Positions 63,180-64,000 of a stretch of DNA of 64,000 nt are shown piece after piece (position 1 is the stretch's first letter; each line of letters opens with the position of its first letter). Under the pieces are notes generated by a model. The model was not told where the DNA came from. It searched no databases and saw nothing but the letters and a program-made list of their open reading frames with translations. The translations under genes were made by a program, and so were the position numbers. This stretch comes from Cochlodiniinecator piscidefendens (GTDB lineage: Bacteria > Pseudomonadota > Alphaproteobacteria > Rhodobacterales > Rhodobacteraceae), in contig NZ_JAAOIE010000005.1 in assembly GCF_011326755.1 (NCBI RefSeq), positions 62,001 through 126,000 of the forward strand. The letters run 5' to 3'.

Positions 63180-64000
63180 GCGACCTCCAAGATTGAGGTG
63201 CGCTCACACATCGCAAAGAAATGGGCGAGGTCATCAAATCGGTAAGCGTCCAGCGACAAACCGTTGGTTTCTGAAAGGCGGAGTTTGGAAAACGTCATAT
63301 CCGCAGTTGGCAGCAGGTAGAAATCGAGCGGCGTCTCATTCGCTTGATCCATGCGCGCGACAACCGTGATGTCTGGCAAAAGACCGGTATCTAACCTAAT
63401 GTTCCATCGATACGCGCCGGCATCGGTCTGTGTACATCTGGCGATAACAACAGAGGCAGAAAATTCTTGATTGATGGTCAGAAGGCCCGTCTTGGTATCC
63501 TGCTGGACCAACCCGCCAACCTGTTCGATTCCACCTACCGTATCATGGATGGTCCCGGCATGGATTTTACGCAGACGTTTGTTGATTTCAATGTGTCGGT
63601 AATCCCTGTCAGGGGTAAAACCGACCAACTTGTACGCTCTGAGTAAGCTACCAAACCTGCTTTGATATGCCCCACTGGACGGCAACGTGCTGGCTTCGTT
63701 GATGACGATACCAGATAGAAAGCCATGCGTTTCCAGCGCCTCCCGCAGTCCATCTAGCATTTCTTTGTCAGAATATCGGTGTGCTTTGGCAGCAAAGATG
63801 GCTTTGGCGGCGGTAAATAACCCAGCATCGACAATCGCTTCAAACGCACCTTCGGATCTGACCCAGTTATCTGGATTATTGCGCACATGGCGCTTTTTCA
63901 ATTTGAAGGAATGGCGGTTCCAGATGTTGTTGCCGATGTACTTTTCGTTTGAGAGCAGCTGTCGCACGACGGACGGTGTCCAGTCCCGGTCCAAATCTGT
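63176..64000 (-). CDS. Large serine recombinase, C-terminal part (5' end outside window)
   Basis: The frame is open to the window edge. The visible 274 residues start in the Recombinase domain (WTPSVVRQLLSNEKYIGNN then SFKLKKRHVRNNPDNWVRSE and AFEAIVDAGLFTAAKAIF), the hallmark of large serine integrases, and end in an unfamiliar ~150-residue domain with two similar basic/acidic halves. The catalytic Ser domain and most of the zinc ribbon lie beyond or cannot be seen. First gene of the recombinase-ParB-ParB operon. Confidence 0.82.
   Translation of the reverse strand, partial: TDLDRDWTPSVVRQLLSNEKYIGNNIWNRHSFKLKKRHVRNNPDNWVRSEGAFEAIVDAGLFTAAKAIFAAKAHRYSDKEMLDGLREALETHGFLSGIVINEASTLPSSGAYQSRFGSLLRAYKLVGFTPDRDYRHIEINKRLRKIHAGTIHDTVGGIEQVGGLVQQDTKTGLLTINQEFSASVVIARCTQTDAGAYRWNIRLDTGLLPDITVVARMDQANETPLDFYLLPTADMTFSKLRLSETNGLSLDAYRFDDLAHFFAMCERTSILEVA

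Noticed and set aside
44154-64000. A single integrative element inserted at tRNA-Arg
   Set aside because: No repeated tRNA 3' end is found in the window and the region is clearly a mosaic of unrelated modules; a far attachment site beyond the window cannot be excluded.

Overview
The window looks like the chromosome of a marine alphaproteobacterium of the Rhodobacterales (Roseobacter group). The evidence is moderate G+C, two adjacent FAD/GcvT dimethylglycine-dehydrogenase-like genes, a TRAP transporter operon for an organosulfonate, paired XRE/cupin and LysE genes, and housekeeping proteins (FtsK, LolA, PNPase, S15, TruB, RbfA, DapB, RnpA, L34) of alphaproteobacterial type. No species can be named from sequence alone.

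Positions 1-44150 are mostly ordinary chromosome. 1-8044 holds the end of ftsK, lolA, a lytic-transglycosylase lipoprotein, hspQ, a rhodanese, a gamma-glutamyltransferase, a STAS/anti-sigma pair, a thiolase and a free-methionine-sulfoxide reductase. 8222-20586 is a methylated-amine and general catabolic stretch: XRE-cupin regulator, LysE exporter, two DMGDH-like enzymes around a GlxA/GbdR-like regulator, an RluA pseudouridine synthase, an aldehyde dehydrogenase divergent from a 1-Cys peroxiredoxin, and a CocE/NonD hydrolase. 20637-31572 is dominated by RNA and ribosome functions (pnp, rpsO, rluE, truB, rbfA) with aquaporin, an RTX-repeat protein, dapB and small regulators. 31726-40219 includes a lipoprotein, a VOC protein, a second aldehyde dehydrogenase, a membrane-anchored NYN-nuclease-like protein, a four-gene zinc-linked ABC cluster (ZrgA/DUF2796, ATPase, FtsX-type permease, DUF3299) with a Zur-like box upstream, iolB, and yidD-rnpA-rpmH. 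40499-44102 is a TVP38 / flavoprotein / histidine kinase run ending at tRNA-Arg(ACG).

From the tRNA onward the window is accessory DNA. An IS1182-type element (44537-46119, decayed transposase) and an inverted, apparently identical 465-bp piece of its right end (56515-56979) bracket a 10.4-kb operon for 2,3-dihydroxypropane-1-sulfonate (DHPS) catabolism. The operon is read leftwards: a previously uncalled 57-residue membrane protein, TRAP DctP-DctQ-DctM, HpsN, an SDR, a Zn-dehydrogenase, a universal stress protein, ComD, ComE and an FMN 2-hydroxyacid dehydrogenase. A divergent LacI regulator has two palindromic operators in the shared promoter region. The inferred route is DHPS to sulfolactate to sulfopyruvate to sulfoacetaldehyde; no C-S-cleaving enzyme is present, so desulfonation must occur elsewhere.

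Beyond the second IS piece lies a mosaic of broken mobile DNA: a Tn7/Tn5053-like TniA(DD35E)-TniB-TniQ set with its left end replaced by the IS and tniQ cut short, fused to the tail of a VbhA-type antitoxin gene, followed by a fic toxin gene with an amber stop. Then comes an opposite-strand, tightly overlapping operon of a large serine recombinase (cut by the window edge) and two different ParB/RepB-like DNA-binding proteins, which is the best candidate here for a poorly described system.
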